Positions 16,909 to 24,886 of a DNA stretch of 64,000 bases are shown in pieces. The stretch is taken from NCBI GenBank assembly GCA_035456465.1, contig DATIDD010000035.1:1-64000 (forward strand), in the 5' to 3' direction. The position numbers were made by a program, and so were the translations under genes. The first letter of the stretch is position 1; the number at the start of each line of letters is the position of its first letter. Below the pieces are notes generated by a model that had not been told where the DNA came from, did no database searches, and saw nothing but the letters and a program-made list of their open reading frames with translations. The stretch comes from DATHTC01 sp035456465 (GTDB taxonomy: Bacteria; Actinomycetota; Thermoleophilia; Gaiellales; Gaiellaceae).

Positions 16909-17913
16909 TTACCGGGCGGTGGAGCCGCGCCGGACGAGGTCGGTGGCGATCCGCACCGGCGACTCGGGCGCCTCGCCCGCGAGCATCGCCGCCAGCAGCG
17001 CGATCGCGGCCTCCGCGTGGCGGGTCGGATGGAGGTCGACGGCGGTCAGCTCCGGCCGCACGCGCGTCGCGAGCGGGCTGTCGACGACGCTCACGATCCC
17101 GACCTGGTCGGGCACGTCGAGCCCGAGGTCGTCGCACGCCATCAGCACCCCGACCGCGACCCTGTCGCCGAGGCAGAGGACGGCGTCGGGGCGGCCGTCG
17201 GCCTGCGCCAGCAGCGCGAGCGCGGCGTCGTAGCCGTCCCGCTCCGCGACGTGCGCGCTCTCGACGATCGGCGCCGCGGCCCCGGCGAGCTCGCGGAAGG
17301 CCGCCTCGTGGTCGAGGACCGCCGTCGGCTGACGCGCGAGCGAGACGAGCGCGGGACGCTCGTAGCCGCGGTCCTGGAGATGCGCGAACACGGGGGCCTG
17401 GATCTCGCGCGCATCGGCGCCGACCCACGAGCCGCCGCGGGGATCCTCCACCGGGCCGATGCTCACGTACGGGAACGCCAGCGCGATCACGGCACGGGCG
17501 ACCGGGTCGTCCGCGGCCGGGAAGACCAGCACCGCGGCGTCGACTCCGCCGCCGGCGAGGAGGGGCTCCGTCAGCTCCGCGCTCGCGTCGGGCGGGACGA
17601 AGAGGAAGCTGAAGGCGTGCTCGAGCGCCGCGAGCGAGAGCGCGGGGAGGAGCTCGGCGAAGAACGAGTTGAGCAGCAGGTCCGGCCCGCTGAACGGCAA
17701 CGAGAGCGCGAGCGTGTTCGTCCGGCCGGCCGCCAGCGCGCGCGCGATCGCGCGCGGCCGGTACGAGAGCCGCTCGGCCACCTCGAGCACCCGCTGCCGA
17801 GTCGCCTCGTTCACCCGGCGCTTCCCGGAGAAGACGTGCGAGACGGTCGTGATCGAGACCCCGGCCGCCTCGGCCACGTCGAAGATCGTCGAACGCGTCT
17901 TCGGAGCAGCCAT
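16909..17913 (-). CDS. LacI-family transcriptional regulator
   Basis: The 334 residues start with a LacI helix-turn-helix (about 8-55): STIFDVAEAAGVSITTVSHV, then NEATRQRVLEVAERLSYRP. A periplasmic-binding-protein-like sensor domain follows with DAVLCLGDRVAVGVLMACDD and the C-terminal VDLHPTRHAEAAIALLA. The effector is unknown; members usually sense sugars or nucleosides. GAGGGG lies 5 bases before the ATG, so this gene has a leader. The adjacent genes are not an obvious regulon. Confidence 0.92.
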   Translation of the reverse strand: MAAPKTRSTIFDVAEAAGVSITTVSHVFSGKRRVNEATRQRVLEVAERLSYRPRAIARALAAGRTNTLALSLPFSGPDLLLNSFFAELLPALSLAALEHAFSFLFVPPDASAELTEPLLAGGGVDAAVLVFPAADDPVARAVIALAFPYVSIGPVEDPRGGSWVGADAREIQAPVFAHLQDRGYERPALVSLARQPTAVLDHEAAFRELAGAAAPIVESAHVAERDGYDAALALLAQADGRPDAVLCLGDRVAVGVLMACDDLGLDVPDQVGIVSVVDSPLATRVRPELTAVDLHPTRHAEAAIALLAAMLAGEAPESPVRIATDLVRRGSTAR

Positions 17914-17970
17914 CCCGGCCCCTCGACCTTACAACGTGAGACGAGCGGCCGCGGGGCGCCGACGTGCCGG

Positions 17971-18897
17971 CTAGACGTTGAAGCGCACGTTGAGCACGTC
18001 GCCGTCCTGGACGACGTACGCCTTGCCCTCGAGCCGCTGGAGGCCTTGCCGGGCCACCTCCGCGTGCGAGCCGAGACGAACGAGGTCGTCCCACCGCACA
18101 ACCTCGCAGCGGATGAACCCGCGCGCGATGTCGGAATGGATCGTCGCGGCCGCGTCGAGCGCCGTCTGTCCCTGCCGCAGCGTCCACGCCCGCGTCTCCT
18201 TCTCGCCGACGGTGAAGAACGAGACCAGCCGCAGCGTCTCGGTCAGCCGCCGCGCCACCTCGCCGAGCGCCGAGGGGCGGCCCTCGCGGAACGCGGCCGC
18301 GTCCTCGTCGGAGAGCTCCGCGAGCTCGGCCTCGAGCGCGAGGTCGATCCCGTCCGGGCCGTTCTCGATCGTCAGCATCGGCTTGGTCGTCAGCGGCTCG
18401 AGCTCGCCGGGCAGCTCGCCGGGCCAGTCGGCCAGCGTCTTGCCCGAGTCGAGGTGGCCGAGCAGCCGCTCGAGCTCCTCGGCCTGCGCGCGCAACCCCG
18501 CGTCGCCCGACTTCGCCTGCTTGCGCACGCGCTCCAGCCGCCGCTCGACGTGGTCGCGGTCGGCGACGAGCAGCTCGAGCGTCAGCGTCTCCAGGTCGGA
18601 CGCCGGATCGCCGGCGCCGCTGAAGGCGTCGAGCACCACCAGGAGGGCGTCGACCTGACGGAGGTTCCCCAGCAGCTGCGCACCGGTCCCGGGGACGTCG
18701 ACGACGCGGATCGTCGCCGGGGTCACCTTCTTCGCGTGGACGACGTCCGCGAGCGGCTGCAGCCGCTCGTCCGCGATCGGGGCGATGCCCACGTGCTCCT
18801 TGCCGTAGTCCCCGCCCGGGGCCGCCCTGGTGAGCGCGCGGAAGAGCGTCGTCTTCCCCGACGACGGCAGCCCGACGATCCCGACCTCCAGCGCCAC
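17971..18897 (-). CDS. YchF/Obg-like GTPase, shortened form with TGS domain
   Basis: The 308 residues align with YchF-type ATP/GTPases: GLPSSGKTTLFRAL as P-loop, ADERLQPLADVVHAKKV and the C-terminal TGS block (SFFTVGEKETRAWTLRQG, HSDIARGFIRCEVV, RLEGKAYVVQDGDVLNVRF). Canonical YchF has about 363 residues. Here NVGKS is replaced by SSGKT, and the switch II region is shortened to VVDVPGTGAQLLGNLRQ, lacking the AGLVKGASKGEGLG-type loop. It may be a paralogue rather than the housekeeping YchF. GTG lies 6 bases after TAGCCT. Confidence 0.85.
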   Translation of the reverse strand: MALEVGIVGLPSSGKTTLFRALTRAAPGGDYGKEHVGIAPIADERLQPLADVVHAKKVTPATIRVVDVPGTGAQLLGNLRQVDALLVVLDAFSGAGDPASDLETLTLELLVADRDHVERRLERVRKQAKSGDAGLRAQAEELERLLGHLDSGKTLADWPGELPGELEPLTTKPMLTIENGPDGIDLALEAELAELSDEDAAAFREGRPSALGEVARRLTETLRLVSFFTVGEKETRAWTLRQGQTALDAAATIHSDIARGFIRCEVVRWDDLVRLGSHAEVARQGLQRLEGKAYVVQDGDVLNVRFNV

Positions 18898-18903
18898 CGC
18901 GCG

Positions 18904-18909
18904 AGGCTA
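18904..18909 (-). promoter_or_regulatory. -10 box (TAGCCT) of the YchF-like gene
   Basis: TAGCCT on the minus strand lies six bases before GTG 18897 and overlaps the end of the upstream sigma factor gene. The YchF-like gene can therefore be transcribed on its own. Confidence 0.45.
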
Positions 18910-19494
18910 CCCCGGCGCGGGGCCGCGCTCGAGCTGCTTCTGCAGAGCCACGAGCGCGCGGTGCTGGAGCGACTTGATCGCGCCCTCGGTCTTGCCGAGG
19001 ATCGCGGCGACCTCCGCGTTGTTGAAGCTGAACACGAACTTCAGCGTCAGGACCTGCTGCTGCTCGGGCGAGAGGTCCTCGATCATCGCGAGCATCGACT
19101 CCCGCCCGATCGTGCGCATCGCGACCGCCTCGGCGGAGGGCTCCTCGGACCCGCGCGGCTCCGGGACCTCCTCCTCGGGCTGCCAGCGGCGATGGGCGCG
19201 GAAGTGGTCCATCGCGAGGTTGTGCGCGATGCGGAAGAGCCAGGCCGAGAACGGCGCCGACTGCCAGCGGAACCGTCCGATCGACTCGAGCATCCGCAGA
19301 AAGGTCTGCGTGGTCAGGTCCTCGGCGTCGTGCCGGTTCCCGACGCTCATGTGCAGGTAGCTGTAGATGCGGTCGAAATGGAGCAGGTAGAGCTCCTCGA
19401 GCGCCTCTCGCTCGCCCTGCTGGGCGCGGTCGACGAGCCGGCGCACCTCCTCCGTGGACGCCGACGGCGCCTTCGTCGCCGACTGATCCGCCAT
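18907..19494 (-). CDS. RNA polymerase sigma-70 family factor, ECF-like
   Basis: The 195 residues show sigma region 2 (about 35-105: LYLLHFDRIYSYLHMSVGN, DAEDLTTQTFLRMLESIGRF, AWLFRIAHNLAMDHFRAHRR) and region 4 (about 135-185: LSPEQQQVLTLKFVFSFNNA, AEVAAILGKTEGAIKSLQHR). No region 1 or 3 is visible, which fits an extracytoplasmic-function type. No anti-sigma gene is adjacent, so the signal is unknown. GAGGGAG precedes the ATG. Confidence 0.92.
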   Translation of the reverse strand: MADQSATKAPSASTEEVRRLVDRAQQGEREALEELYLLHFDRIYSYLHMSVGNRHDAEDLTTQTFLRMLESIGRFRWQSAPFSAWLFRIAHNLAMDHFRAHRRWQPEEEVPEPRGSEEPSAEAVAMRTIGRESMLAMIEDLSPEQQQVLTLKFVFSFNNAEVAAILGKTEGAIKSLQHRALVALQKQLERGPAPG

Positions 19495-19533
19495 CCGCTC
19501 CCTCAGTGCCCTCGCGTGCCGCGCGGTAACCGT

Positions 19534-19770
19534 CTACCCGCCGAAGCCGACGCGGCCCTCGCGGGCGTACCGGGTGACGTACACGACCCGCCGGAGCGAC
19601 ACCATGTACCGGCCGTCCTCCGCGTCGAGCGGGACGACGCCCTCGCCGCCCGCGCCGAAGTGGCGCTCGAGCGCGTCGGCGCTCTCGGTGGTGACGAGCG
19701 CGTTCATCACCTGCCCGCCGTCGAAGCCGACCTCGATGCGCACGCGTGCGTTCGTGCTCGTGCTAGTCAC
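19534..19770 (-). CDS. Small protein of unknown function
   Basis: This 78-residue protein overlaps the end of the methylmalonyl-CoA epimerase gene by 8 bases, so it is translationally coupled to it. It has the pattern of a small beta protein (RVRIEVGFDGGQVMNALV, then GRYMVSLRRVVYVTRYAREG) with a glycine-rich end. I recognise no family. Its position between the epimerase and a sigma factor gives no clear role. Confidence 0.6.
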   Translation of the reverse strand: MTSTSTNARVRIEVGFDGGQVMNALVTTESADALERHFGAGGEGVVPLDAEDGRYMVSLRRVVYVTRYAREGRVGFGG

Positions 19771-20167
19771 CGGACACCACCTCCGAGAGGACGCCGTGGA
19801 CGGAGTCTGGGTGGACGAACGCGACCTCCAGTCCGAACAGGCCCTCGCGCGGCTCGGGGTCGATGAGCTCCGCGCCGTGGTCGGCCAGGTCGGCGAGAGC
19901 GGCGTCGATGTCGGCCACCTCGTAGGCGACGTGGTGCATCCCGGGCCCGCGCTTCGCGAGGAAACGGCCGACGGGCGTGTCCTCGTCGAGCGGCGCGAGC
20001 AGCTCGACCCGGCCGTCGCCGACGAGCACCGCCGCGGCCTCCACGCCCTGCTCCTCGACGCGGGCGCGACGCTCGACCTCGCCGCCGAAGAGCCGCGCGT
20101 ACGTGTCGACCGCCTCGTCGAGGTCCTCGACCGCGACGCCGAGGTGGTGGATGCCGCGCGCCTGCAC
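19763..20167 (-). CDS. mce: Methylmalonyl-CoA epimerase
   Basis: This glyoxalase-fold enzyme interconverts the 2R and 2S forms of methylmalonyl-CoA in propionate metabolism. Metal ligands are visible in IHHLGVAVEDLDEAV (H near residue 7), GMHHVAYEV (H near 80) and a final glutamate in HGVLSEVV. The 134-residue length is typical. GTG at 20167 lies 7 bases after a TAGCAT box and no other start codon fits. The methylmalonyl-CoA mutase is not in the window. Confidence 0.9.
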   Translation of the reverse strand: MQARGIHHLGVAVEDLDEAVDTYARLFGGEVERRARVEEQGVEAAAVLVGDGRVELLAPLDEDTPVGRFLAKRGPGMHHVAYEVADIDAALADLADHGAELIDPEPREGLFGLEVAFVHPDSVHGVLSEVVSGD

Positions 20168-20174
20168 CCCGGCG

Positions 20175-20180
20175 ATGCTA
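20175..20180 (-). promoter_or_regulatory. -10 box (TAGCAT) of the epimerase gene
   Basis: TAGCAT on the minus strand is followed by seven bases and GTG 20167. It sits in the 14-base gap after the MFS transporter stop, so the epimerase gene has its own promoter. Confidence 0.45.
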
Positions 20181-20181
20181 T

Positions 20182-21411
20182 CTACGCGGTCTGCAGCACG
20201 GGCTCCGGGTCGTCCATCTCCCGGAAGGCGTCGTTGAAGAACCCGTAGGCCGTCACGGCGACGTAGGCGACCCCGATCACGACGAGCGTGGTCTGCACGC
20301 CGAGCGTCTGGACGGCGACGCCGCCGAGGATCGTCCCGAGGGGGATCGCGGCCCAGGCGGCGGCGGTGACGGCGCCGAACACCCTGCCGCGCAGTCGCGC
20401 CGGGATGCGCTCGTACTGGACGGCGCCGAGCACGGGGTTGAGCGGGCCGGCGGCGAACCCGCCGACGGCGATCGCGACGAGCGCGACGGGGAGCGGCGGG
20501 AGCGTCGAGATCGCGAGCAGCATCACGGCCCAGGTGAAGAAGCAGCCGACGAAGACGGCACGCCGCGGCAGCCGGTGCCCGACGGCGCCGAAGGCGAGCG
20601 AGCCGACGAACGCCGCGCCACCGAACGTCCCGAGCATCAGCCCGAGGTACTCGGGCCCGCCGAACGCCTCCCGCACGAGCACCGGGTACACGACCGGCGC
20701 GATCGGCGCGTCGAGGAAGTTCGTCAGCAGCACCGTCACGACGATCGCGCGGAGCAGCCGGTCGGCAGCCACGTAGCGGACGCCTTCCGCGAGCTGGGCG
20801 AGGTAGCGGCTCGGCTCGTCCTCGGCGTGCGCGTGCGGACGGAGCGCCGGGACGAGGCCGCGGATCACGACGGCCGAGACGGCGAAGCTGGCGGCGTCGA
20901 GCCACAGCGCCGTCGTCGAGCCGACCACCGCGACGAGGACGCCTCCCAGCGGCGCGCCGATCAGGACGGAGCCGCGGGCGATCGCGCCGTGCAGGCCGGC
21001 GGCGCGCTCGATCCGCATCCCGCCGAGCTCGGCGAGGTCCGGGAGGAGCGCTTCGCGCGCCGTCACGCCGGGCGCGTCGAGCAGCGCCCCGACGAAGACG
21101 AGCGCCATCACCTGCCACACCTCGATCCCGGACAGCGCGTCGACGACCGGGATCGCGGCCACCGCGAGCGCGCTGGCGACGTCCGCGACGACGCTCGTCC
21201 GTCGGAAGCCGAACCGGTCCACGAGCGCGCCGCCGAAGAACGCCGAGATCACGACGGGCAGGAAGGAGAAGAACGCAGTCAGCCCGGTGAGCGCGGCGCT
21301 GCCGGTCGCCTCGAGCACGAGCCACGGGATCGCGATCCGCGCGATCGTGTTGCCCGTGTTCGAGACGGCGTCGGCCGCGAGGAGCGCGACGAGCGGCGTG
21401 CGGCGCCTCAT
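20182..21411 (-). CDS. Major facilitator superfamily transporter
   Basis: The 409 residues contain about twelve hydrophobic helices. VSNTGNTIARIAIPWLVLEA and a motif A-like GGALVDRFGFRRTSVVADV near residue 65 fit the MFS_3/enterobactin exporter-like group. The ATG is 11 bases after the stop of the DUF4097 gene, so it is the last gene of the operon headed by the RHH regulator at 22796. Export of an unknown compound is the usual role for this group. Confidence 0.88.
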   Translation of the reverse strand: MRRRTPLVALLAADAVSNTGNTIARIAIPWLVLEATGSAALTGLTAFFSFLPVVISAFFGGALVDRFGFRRTSVVADVASALAVAAIPVVDALSGIEVWQVMALVFVGALLDAPGVTAREALLPDLAELGGMRIERAAGLHGAIARGSVLIGAPLGGVLVAVVGSTTALWLDAASFAVSAVVIRGLVPALRPHAHAEDEPSRYLAQLAEGVRYVAADRLLRAIVVTVLLTNFLDAPIAPVVYPVLVREAFGGPEYLGLMLGTFGGAAFVGSLAFGAVGHRLPRRAVFVGCFFTWAVMLLAISTLPPLPVALVAIAVGGFAAGPLNPVLGAVQYERIPARLRGRVFGAVTAAAWAAIPLGTILGGVAVQTLGVQTTLVVIGVAYVAVTAYGFFNDAFREMDDPEPVLQTA

Positions 21412-21422
21412 GCGATCGTCCG

Positions 21423-22211
21423 TCAGCTCGAGGCGCGTCGCACGCGGACGTCGCCGCTGACGGTCTTGCCGCGAATCTCGAGGACGCTCTCGCCCTCGGC
21501 GGGGCCGTCGCCGGCGTCGAGGTCCGAGCGCATGTCGCCACTGAGCGAGCGGAGGTCGAGCCAGACGGCCGCGCCCGGCGCGACGGCCACCTCGACGTCG
21601 CCGGAGACGGCGTTGACGCTGACCGGGCCGCCTGCGATCCGCTGCGCACGAAGGTCGCCGGACACGGTCTGCACCTCCAGCCGCGACTCGGACGCGCCGA
21701 TCTCGACGTCCCCGGAGACGCTCTGGGCCTTCACCGGGCCGACCGCCCGCCGGACGGAGAGGTCGCCGGAGGCGGTGCGGATCTCGACCGTGCCGGTGAC
21801 CGTCTCCGCGCGGACGTCCCCGCTCGCGGAATCGGAACGGAGGTCGCCGTCGACCTCCTCGACGAGGGCGTCGCCGGAGGCGGTCTTCACCTCGACCCCG
21901 CCCAGCCGTCCGCGGCCGACGAGGTCGGTGGAGGCGCCGCGCAGCTTCACCTCCGAGCCGAGCGGGCAGCGGACGGTGATCGCGTACTCGGGGCTGCGGC
22001 CGAGCGACATGCGCGCCTGCGGCACCTCGAGCCGGAGCCGGCTCCCTTCCAGGGAGACCACGAGCTTGTCGAGGCTGTCGCGGGCGGGCCCGTTCAGCGG
22101 CTCGATGCCGACGTCGGTCGTGGTGGTCTCCGTCGCCGTCACCTCGACGGAGCCCGCAGGGACGCGGAGGTCGAGCGTGATCGGGTCCGGGGTCTCGAAG
22201 TGCTTCTCCAT
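21423..22211 (-). CDS. DUF4097 family beta-strand repeat protein
   Basis: This 262-residue protein is made of short repeats built on a V-SGDV / ASGD motif (for example VKTASGDALVEEV, RSDSASGDVRAETV, QSVSGDVEIGA, QTVSGDLRAQR), which predict a right-handed beta solenoid. There is no signal peptide or membrane helix, so it appears cytoplasmic. I chose ATG 22211 because it overlaps the stop of the 41-residue ORF (TGATG); an ATG at 22226 would add five residues. It lies in an operon with an RHH regulator and an MFS carrier. As I recall, HicB-like and DUF4097 genes are neighbours in other actinobacteria. Confidence 0.88.
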   Translation of the reverse strand: MEKHFETPDPITLDLRVPAGSVEVTATETTTTDVGIEPLNGPARDSLDKLVVSLEGSRLRLEVPQARMSLGRSPEYAITVRCPLGSEVKLRGASTDLVGRGRLGGVEVKTASGDALVEEVDGDLRSDSASGDVRAETVTGTVEIRTASGDLSVRRAVGPVKAQSVSGDVEIGASESRLEVQTVSGDLRAQRIAGGPVSVNAVSGDVEVAVAPGAAVWLDLRSLSGDMRSDLDAGDGPAEGESVLEIRGKTVSGDVRVRRASS

Positions 22212-22336
22212 CAGCGGGCCCCCCACGGGGTGGTGATGCGCGGCCGCCGGACGGGGCGGCGGTCGCCGGCGGGCGCCGCCGCGACGGGCTCGGGCCAGTC
22301 GACGCGGCCGAAGGGCGAGAGCGGGACGGTGGTCAT
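22211..22336 (-). CDS. 41-residue proline/arginine-rich small protein
   Basis: This short gene lies between the RHH regulator and the DUF4097 gene. Its ATG follows AAGGAGG at a spacing of 7 bases (AAGGAGGCTCGCGATG), the strongest ribosome binding site in the region. Its TGA overlaps the next ATG (TGATG). The peptide starts TTVPLSPFGRVDWPEP, has a basic middle (GDRRPVRRPR) and ends TTPWGAR. No family is recognised. It could be a small binding partner, a leader for coupling, or a precursor peptide exported by the MFS carrier; none of these is shown. Confidence 0.6.
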   Translation of the reverse strand: MTTVPLSPFGRVDWPEPVAAAPAGDRRPVRRPRITTPWGAR

Positions 22337-22352
22337 CGCGAGCCTCCTTCGA

Positions 22353-22796
22353 TCAGCTGCGGGCGAAGCCGGTGAGGCGGTTGCCGCGCGAGGGCCGTGC
22401 CTCGACCGCACGGGCGAGCGCCTGCACCAGCCAGGAGTTGACGGAGACGCCCTCGCGCGCGGCGGCGGCATCGACGCTCGCCTTGAGCGTCTCCGGCAGC
22501 CGGAGCGTGATCCGGGCGGACGTGTCCTCGAAGCCGAACGCCGACGGCGCCGGCGCCTCCTCGAGGTACGTCAGGACGGGGTCGCCGGCCTCGAGGCGCA
22601 CCTCGACGCGACCGGCGGGGAGCTGGGACGAGAGCTCGTTCGCGGCGGCCGTCACCGCGTCGAGCAGGTGGAGCCGGAGCGAGGATGCGAGCGCGGCGGC
22701 GATCCGCCGCACGGCCTCGGCCTGCTCGGGCCCGGCGGCCTCGCCGACGGCGGCGAGATCGTCCTGTACAGCCTCGACGTGCACTGACAGTTGCAT
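22353..22796 (-). CDS. Ribbon-helix-helix regulator, HicB-antitoxin-like
   Basis: The 147-residue protein has an N-terminal helical segment (MQLSVHVEAVQDDLAAVGEA onward) and a C-terminal ribbon-helix-helix DNA-binding domain at about 100-135: ARITLRLPETLKASVDAAAA followed by REGVSVNSWLVQALARAV. No HicA toxin is adjacent. It heads an operon with a 41-residue ORF, a DUF4097 protein and an MFS transporter. The ATG lies 6 bases after a CATACT -10 box, so the message is likely leaderless. A 9-base palindrome inside the promoter is the likely binding site of this protein. Confidence 0.82.
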   Translation of the reverse strand: MQLSVHVEAVQDDLAAVGEAAGPEQAEAVRRIAAALASSLRLHLLDAVTAAANELSSQLPAGRVEVRLEAGDPVLTYLEEAPAPSAFGFEDTSARITLRLPETLKASVDAAAAREGVSVNSWLVQALARAVEARPSRGNRLTGFARS

Positions 22797-22802
22797 GGCA
22801 TG

Positions 22803-22831
22803 AGTATGACATCACTCTGATGTCATGTCAA
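22803..22831 (-). promoter_or_regulatory. Near-consensus sigma-70 promoter of the RHH operon
   Basis: On the minus strand TTGACA (22826-22831), a 17-base spacer and CATACT (22803-22808) form the best promoter in the window. The ATG follows the -10 box by six bases, so the transcript would start on or next to the start codon. Confidence 0.8.
22806..22826. promoter_or_regulatory. Palindromic operator inside the RHH operon promoter
   Basis: ATGACATCA and TGATGTCAT are perfect inverted repeats separated by CTC. The palindrome fills the spacer and touches both the -35 and -10 boxes, so a protein bound here would block RNA polymerase. Autorepression by the ribbon-helix-helix protein encoded next to it is the simplest reading. 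Confidence 0.75.
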
Positions 22832-22855
22832 GCCAGAGACGACAGTGGATCGCCG

Positions 22856-24811
22856 TCAGCGCGGCAGGAAGAGCTGGCGCATCGGGATGAAGGCGACCCG
22901 GCCCGGCATCGCCGCGCCGCGCACGTTGTAGGCGTAGAAGAGCCCTGCCTCCTCGAGCTCGGCGTCGACGGCTCCTCCTGCCGGCCTGAGCCTGCGGACG
23001 CGCCCGTCGGCCGCCCGCGTGAGCACGACGGTGCCGCCGCTCAGCGCGATGCGGACGCCGCGGCGCAGCTCACGCGGCGCGACGATCCGGGGCGGCGCCT
23101 CCTCGTCCCCGGTCTCCTCGCCGCAGCCGCCGGCGCCCGGCCGGGCGACGTCGCCGCCGCAGGGCGCCACGTGCGCGTAGTTCCCCCAGATCGTCTCGAA
23201 CCAGGTGACGCGGCGGCCCGCGACGCGGAGCGCCGTCAGCGTCCCGACGCCGCCGTCGTCCTCGCACGGGGCAGGAGCCGAGAACCGGATGACCCGGCGC
23301 GTCCCCGCCGCCCATGCGACCACGTGGTCGCAGTCCCTGCGGCTGGGGCCGACGGCGGCAGCGGCCCAGCCGCGGTCGGAGGCGAGCTCACGGACGAGCC
23401 CTCGCACACGGAGCAGCGTCGGCGTGGCCGTCTCGAGCGCGGGAAGCGGCGGTAGCCGAGGGGCTGTCGACGGCAGCGAGCCCCGCATCCAGCCCACGAC
23501 GGTTCCGCGCCCTGCGTGAAGGAGCCGCCGAAGCCGCCCGCCGGCGGCGGGCACCACGGCGACGTGGCCGTCCTCGACGAGCGCGAGGGCACGGTCGTCC
23601 GGCGACCAAAGGACCGGGTACGCGTACACGCCGCGTGCCACCCGGACACGCGCTCCACCCCCGGCCGCCTCGACGACCACGAGCTCGCTGCCGCCCTCGT
23701 TCCAGCTCGGGACCGCGATCCGCCGCCCGCTCGCCGACCACGCGAACTCCGTCGAGATCCCGTCGGCCTCGAGCAGCACGATCGGGCCTGCTCGGCCCAC
23801 GCTCGCGACCTCGAGCGACTCGCGGTAGTCGTCCCGCGCGTAGTCCCCGCTCGCCCGCACGTACGCAACGGCGGTCGCCGACGGCGACCAGTGGAACGCG
23901 CCCACCCTGCCGTCGGCGAGTACCACGGCACCCGCGCTGTCGACGTCGGCGACGACGAGCTCCGTGGTCTTCTCGCCGTCCACGCCGGTCACGCGGCGAC
24001 TGAAAGCCAGCTGCCGCTCGTCGAGCCAGGAGAGGTCCGCGAGCTCGCCGCGGCCGACGACGCGGCGTCGCAGCTCCCGGGCGACGTCCACGACGACGAG
24101 CGCCTCCTGCTCGTCGGTCCCGGTGAGGTACGCGAGCCGCGTCCACCGCGGCGAGAACGTCTCGTCGCTCGTCGGCTCGCGCGCGAGGACGATGCCGGCG
24201 CCGGTCCGGACGTCGACGACGCGGTAGTCGTCCCAGTAACTCGCGAGCAGGCGACCGTCCGGGGAGAAGCCGTCCGGCAGCCCGCGACCGATCCTGCGGG
24301 CACGGCCGTCGCCGACGCGCGCGAGCATGAGCTCGACGGTCTCGTCCGTCCCGACCTCCTGCCCGAACGCGAAGCTGCGACCGTCCGGCGAGAAGACGCC
24401 TGCGCCGCGCCGGCCGGAGACGCCCGCGCGCCCGCCCGGCCGAAGGGCTCGCTCGCGCCGGCCGCCGGTCGAGACCAGGCTCACACCGGGAGATCGGTCG
24501 GCGAACGGGCGCTCGACGGCGAGCCAGCCTCCGGTCGGCGAGAGCGCGACCTCCAGGTCGTCGACGGCGTTCCGGGTCAGGATCGCGACGCGCGCGCCGT
24601 CCGACGTCGCCCCGTACACGTCCCAGTCGCCGTCGCGGTTGCCGAGGAAGACGAGGTGCGCCGACGGGGCCCCGACTCGCGGCTCCGCATGCGGCATGCC
24701 CGGGAGCCCACCGCCCACGGCGGCCGGCCCACCGACGACGATCACGAGCAGCGCCAGCAGGGCCGACACCGACACGACGGCGCGTGTCGGCACGCGGACG
24801 GGAGCACCCAC
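22856..24811 (-). CDS. TolB-like beta-propeller protein, secreted or membrane-anchored
   Basis: The 651 residues begin with a basic N-terminus and one hydrophobic helix (about 10-33), a signal peptide or anchor. Repeated propeller blades follow, with motifs such as HLVFLGNRDGDWDVYGATSD, VFSPDGRSFAFGQE, FSPDGRLLASYWDD, VLWSPDDRALALVEDG and FAWSASGRRIAVPSW. A cysteine-containing C-terminal part (VAPCGGDVARPGAGGCGEE) closes it. The partner is unknown. AGGAGG lies 7 bases before the GTG. It follows ftsH by 75 bases. Confidence 0.82.
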   Translation of the reverse strand: MGAPVRVPTRAVVSVSALLALLVIVVGGPAAVGGGLPGMPHAEPRVGAPSAHLVFLGNRDGDWDVYGATSDGARVAILTRNAVDDLEVALSPTGGWLAVERPFADRSPGVSLVSTGGRRERALRPGGRAGVSGRRGAGVFSPDGRSFAFGQEVGTDETVELMLARVGDGRARRIGRGLPDGFSPDGRLLASYWDDYRVVDVRTGAGIVLAREPTSDETFSPRWTRLAYLTGTDEQEALVVVDVARELRRRVVGRGELADLSWLDERQLAFSRRVTGVDGEKTTELVVADVDSAGAVVLADGRVGAFHWSPSATAVAYVRASGDYARDDYRESLEVASVGRAGPIVLLEADGISTEFAWSASGRRIAVPSWNEGGSELVVVEAAGGGARVRVARGVYAYPVLWSPDDRALALVEDGHVAVVPAAGGRLRRLLHAGRGTVVGWMRGSLPSTAPRLPPLPALETATPTLLRVRGLVRELASDRGWAAAAVGPSRRDCDHVVAWAAGTRRVIRFSAPAPCEDDGGVGTLTALRVAGRRVTWFETIWGNYAHVAPCGGDVARPGAGGCGEETGDEEAPPRIVAPRELRRGVRIALSGGTVVLTRAADGRVRRLRPAGGAVDAELEEAGLFYAYNVRGAAMPGRVAFIPMRQLFLPR

Positions 24812-24886
24812 CCCGGCACCTCCTGCTCCGAGCCTCGCCGCGCGCCGCGTCCACCGCGTCCGCGCGCGCGCGGATCCGGTCGAGGG

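Noticed and set aside
16909..17913. A sugar-utilisation operon controlled by the LacI regulator
   Set aside because: Neighbouring genes are a DMT transporter on the other strand and a YchF-like GTPase; no sugar genes or LacI-type operator palindrome were seen.
22353..22796. A HicAB toxin-antitoxin module
   Set aside because: The RHH protein is HicB-like, but no HicA-type or other toxin gene is adjacent; the neighbours are a 41-residue ORF and a DUF4097 gene.
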